Shown: piece after piece, positions 62,281 to 64,000 of the stretch
Layout of the letters: each line of letters starts with the position of its first letter
Numbering within the stretch: the stretch's first letter is position 1
Assembly: GCA_033283165.1 (NCBI GenBank)
Contig: JAWMQL010000011.1
Location: forward strand, 58,000-121,999
DNA: 64,000 nucleotides
Direction: 5' to 3'
Origin: JAWMQL01 sp033283165
GTDB taxonomy: Bacteria > Pseudomonadota > Gammaproteobacteria > Pseudomonadales > Halieaceae
Notes under the pieces: generated by a model
The model's database searches: none
What the model was told of the DNA's origin: nothing
Seen by the model: only the letters and a program-made list of their open reading frames with translations
Made by a program: the position numbers and the translations under genes

Positions 62281-63576
62281 ATGAGCAGTGCCTTGCTAGC
62301 CGACCTCCGCGCCCGCGGACTGATCTTCCAGATTGCCGGAGAGGACGACCTCCCGGGCTGGCTGGATGGTGGCACGCGTACCCTGTATTGCGGCTTCGAT
62401 CCCACCGCTGACAGCCTGCATATCGGTTCGCTGGTGCCGCTGCTGATGTTGCGGCGTTTTCAGCTCGCGGGTCACAAGCCGCTGGCCCTGGTGGGCGGCG
62501 CCACGGGGTTGATTGGTGACCCCAGTTTCAAGGCCCAGGAGCGACAGCTCAATACCCCCGAGGTGATTGCCGGCTGGGTGGAGAAACTGAAGGACCAGGT
62601 GGCCCGGTTTATCGACTTTGACTGCGGCGAGAGTTCGGCGGAGGTGATAAATAACCTCGATTGGATCCAGGGTGTCGACGTGCTGACCTTCCTGCGTGAT
62701 GTGGGCAAGCATTTCTCGGTCAATGCCATGATCCAGAAAGAGTCGGTCAAGCAGCGCATCGAGCGTGAGGGCGCCGGGATCAGCTTCACCGAGTTTACCT
62801 ACATGATCCTGCAATCCTACGATTTCGCCGAGTTGAACAAGCGCTATGGCTGTTCCCTGCAGCTTGGTGGTTCCGACCAGTGGGGCAATATTACCGGTGG
62901 CATTGACCTGACCCGGCGCCTCTACGGCAACCAGGTGTTCGGTCTGACCATGCCACTGATTACCAAGGCGGATGGCAGCAAGTTCGGCAAGACCGAGTCC
63001 GGCACCATCTGGCTGGACCCGGCGCGTACGTCGCCCTATGCCTTTTACCAATTCTGGCTGGGGACGGTGGATGCTGATGCCTATCGCTTCCTGAAGTACT
63101 TCACCTTTCTTGACGTGGCCGAGATCGAGGCGATCGAACGCTCAGATGCCGAGCGCCAGGGTCGTCCCGAGGCCCAGTCAGTGCTGGCTCGCGAGGTAAC
63201 CCGGCTGGTGCACGGCGAGGCAGGCCTGCAAGCGGCCCGGCGGATCACCGAGTCGCTGTTCAGCGGCGCGCTTGAGGACCTGGCAGCGGAAGACCTGCGG
63301 CAATTGCGCCAGGACGGGATGCCGGCGAGCACGGTAGCGCGCGACAGCCTGCCCGGGACCCTTACCCAGATGCTCACCGAGGCGGGGATGGCAAGTTCGG
63401 GCAAGCAGGTCAAGGACGCCCTCGGCAGGGAGGCGGTGACCATCAACAACCGGGCGCTGGGCTGGGAGGCCAACGCCGATGTGGCCGCCTGTTTCGACCC
63501 CGCACTGGCCCTCCACGGCGATTATTACCTGGTGCGGCTGGGCAAGAAAAAACACCATTTGTTTGAGGTTCACTAG
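62281..63576 (+). CDS. tyrS: Tyrosyl-tRNA synthetase
   Basis: Class I synthetase. HIGSLVPLL (HIGH-type motif, His47), LVGGATGLIGDPS, QLGGSDQWGNITGGIDL (tyrosine site) and KADGSKFGKTESG (KMSKS-type, near 230-240) are clear. An S4 RNA-binding domain ends the chain (GKQVKDALGREAVTINNRA). 431 aa, full length of the Pseudomonas-like TyrRS. Upstream of the rRNA operon, as in Pseudomonas. Confidence 0.96.
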   Translation: MSSALLADLRARGLIFQIAGEDDLPGWLDGGTRTLYCGFDPTADSLHIGSLVPLLMLRRFQLAGHKPLALVGGATGLIGDPSFKAQERQLNTPEVIAGWVEKLKDQVARFIDFDCGESSAEVINNLDWIQGVDVLTFLRDVGKHFSVNAMIQKESVKQRIEREGAGISFTEFTYMILQSYDFAELNKRYGCSLQLGGSDQWGNITGGIDLTRRLYGNQVFGLTMPLITKADGSKFGKTESGTIWLDPARTSPYAFYQFWLGTVDADAYRFLKYFTFLDVAEIEAIERSDAERQGRPEAQSVLAREVTRLVHGEAGLQAARRITESLFSGALEDLAAEDLRQLRQDGMPASTVARDSLPGTLTQMLTEAGMASSGKQVKDALGREAVTINNRALGWEANADVAACFDPALALHGDYYLVRLGKKKHHLFEVH

Positions 63577-63618
63577 GACGCGGGCAACCGGCAACCACGG
63601 CGTCCGGGAAAAGTTTTT
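63576..63618 (+). terminator. Possible terminator after tyrS
   Basis: GGACGC / GCGTCC (63576-63581 and 63600-63605) form a 6-bp stem with an 18-nt loop, followed by GGGAAAAG and TTTTT at 63614-63618. The distance to the T run is long, and this run may instead be the UP element of the rRNA promoter. Confidence 0.35.
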
Positions 63619-63628
63619 CAGAAAGTAC

Positions 63629-63657
63629 TTGCGCTGTATTCGGGTGCTGCGTATAGT
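63629..63657 (+). promoter_or_regulatory. rRNA operon promoter P1
   Basis: TTGCGC (63629-63634), 17-bp spacer, TATAGT (63652-63657), then a GC-rich discriminator GCGCCTCCC typical of stringently controlled promoters. AT-rich AAAAGTTTTTCAGAAAG just upstream (63610-63626) fits an UP element. Confidence 0.65.
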
Positions 63658-63794
63658 GCGCCTCCCTTCGGCGAGACACGGACGCGATGAGGTCTCCCGG
63701 GGTCACCACAAAACCCTGAAAGTTCAAAGAGTTAGGGTTGACAGGTGAGTCGCAAGACAAAGCCGGCATCGCCCAGATTCAGAGCAGATTTTTG

Positions 63795-63822
63795 TTGCTT
63801 CGAATCCGGCGATCGGTATAAT
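63795..63822 (+). promoter_or_regulatory. rRNA operon promoter P2
   Basis: TTGCTT (63795-63800), 16-bp spacer and a perfect TATAAT (63817-63822), followed by the G+C-rich discriminator ACGCGTCCGCGG. Tandem promoters about 165 bp apart upstream of a 16S leader are normal for rrn operons. Confidence 0.7.
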
Positions 63823-63829
63823 ACGCGTC

Positions 63830-64000
63830 CGCGGTTGGGGGTCACCCCCGACCTGAACCTGGGTCCTGGCGGCACAGGTGTTGCTTAACAAGAAGATGAA
63901 GACAGATGTGTGGGCACTTGTTGGAATGGTGATCAGAACCATTCAGACACGACAAGTGACTCATTGATTCATGTTTTATGGAACATTGATTTCGAATTGT
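63830..64000 (+). ncRNA. 16S rRNA operon leader with antitermination signals (5' part of rrn transcript)
   Basis: In order: a GGGGGTCACCCCC hairpin (63837-63849, boxB-like position); boxA TGTTGCTTAACA at 63879-63890 (E. coli TGCTCTTTAACA); boxC TGTGTGGG at 63907-63914 followed by CACTTG; then a long stem, CACTTGT (63915-63921) with ACAAGTG (63952-63958), enclosing GAATGGT / ACCATTC (63924-63944), which would be part of the processing region. The gene start of 16S (AGAGTTTGATC) is not yet reached at 64000. Nus-factor antitermination and RNase III processing are inferred by family knowledge. Confidence 0.85.

Noticed and set aside
63738..63743. TTGACA as an extra rRNA promoter -35
   Set aside because: No -10-like hexamer at 16-18 bp (AGCCGG at that place).

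Overview
The window is chromosomal DNA from a gammaproteobacterium. The gene order tyrS / M23 peptidase / anmK / erpA / coiled-coil gene / argC, followed by a ribosomal RNA operon, and the blocks lptD-surA-pdxA, amgK-murU, trpE-trpG-trpD-crp-osmC-coq7 and aroQ-accB-accC-prmA-dusB-fis-purH-purD, match the Pseudomonas/Cellvibrio/Halieaceae side of the class. Most of the window is GC-rich. The genus cannot be fixed from this sequence; a marine Halieaceae-like bacterium is my guess.

Layout. (1) About 1-9.4 kb, minus strand: an ABC-dependent polysaccharide (O-antigen-type) cluster. It holds gmd and rmd (GDP-D-rhamnose), a GT4, the wzm/wzt exporter, an FkbM methyltransferase with a coiled-coil tail, and a double GT4. 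The left 7 kb is visibly AT-richer than the rest and looks acquired. (2) 9.4-14.4 kb: a compact four-gene module (DUF2304, GT2, GT4, very large membrane protein of GT-C type), probably a lipid-linked sugar pathway. (3) 14.4-21.7 kb: pdxA, surA, lptD (minus), then divergent amgK, murU, rpe. (4) 21.7-25.1 kb: a palindromic mobile-type repeat, a trp leader peptide, trpE, trpG, trpD; trpC is not present here. (5) 25.1-36.5 kb: crp, osmC, then a long minus-strand housekeeping run coq7, purD, purH, fis, dusB, prmA, accC, accB, aroQ, dsbD. (6) 36.7-43.9 kb: copper chaperone, DUF2333, pentapeptide protein, a 15-bp minisatellite, a split two-gene relative of the large membrane protein of region 2, and DNA polymerase II. 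(7) 43.9-53.7 kb: sugar/adenosine kinase, PBP1b with its LpoP-type lipoprotein, a matrixin protease with a small secreted partner, a ModF-like ATPase, a NUDIX hydrolase, a second small secreted protein and hemB. (8) 53.7-57.2 kb: hemL, hemJ, ClC channel. (9) 57.3-64 kb: argC, coiled-coil membrane protein, erpA (with an IscR-type site), anmK, M23 endopeptidase, tyrS, and the promoters and leader of an rRNA operon whose 16S gene starts just past the window.

How they work together: envelope biogenesis dominates (LPS transport, outer-membrane chaperone, peptidoglycan synthesis and recycling by AnmK-AmgK-MurU, polysaccharide synthesis and export). The most interesting candidates for undescribed biology are the FkbM-coiled-coil protein as a chain-terminating ruler, the fused versus split-and-reordered GT-C protein pair, and the matrixin/NTR-like secreted pair.
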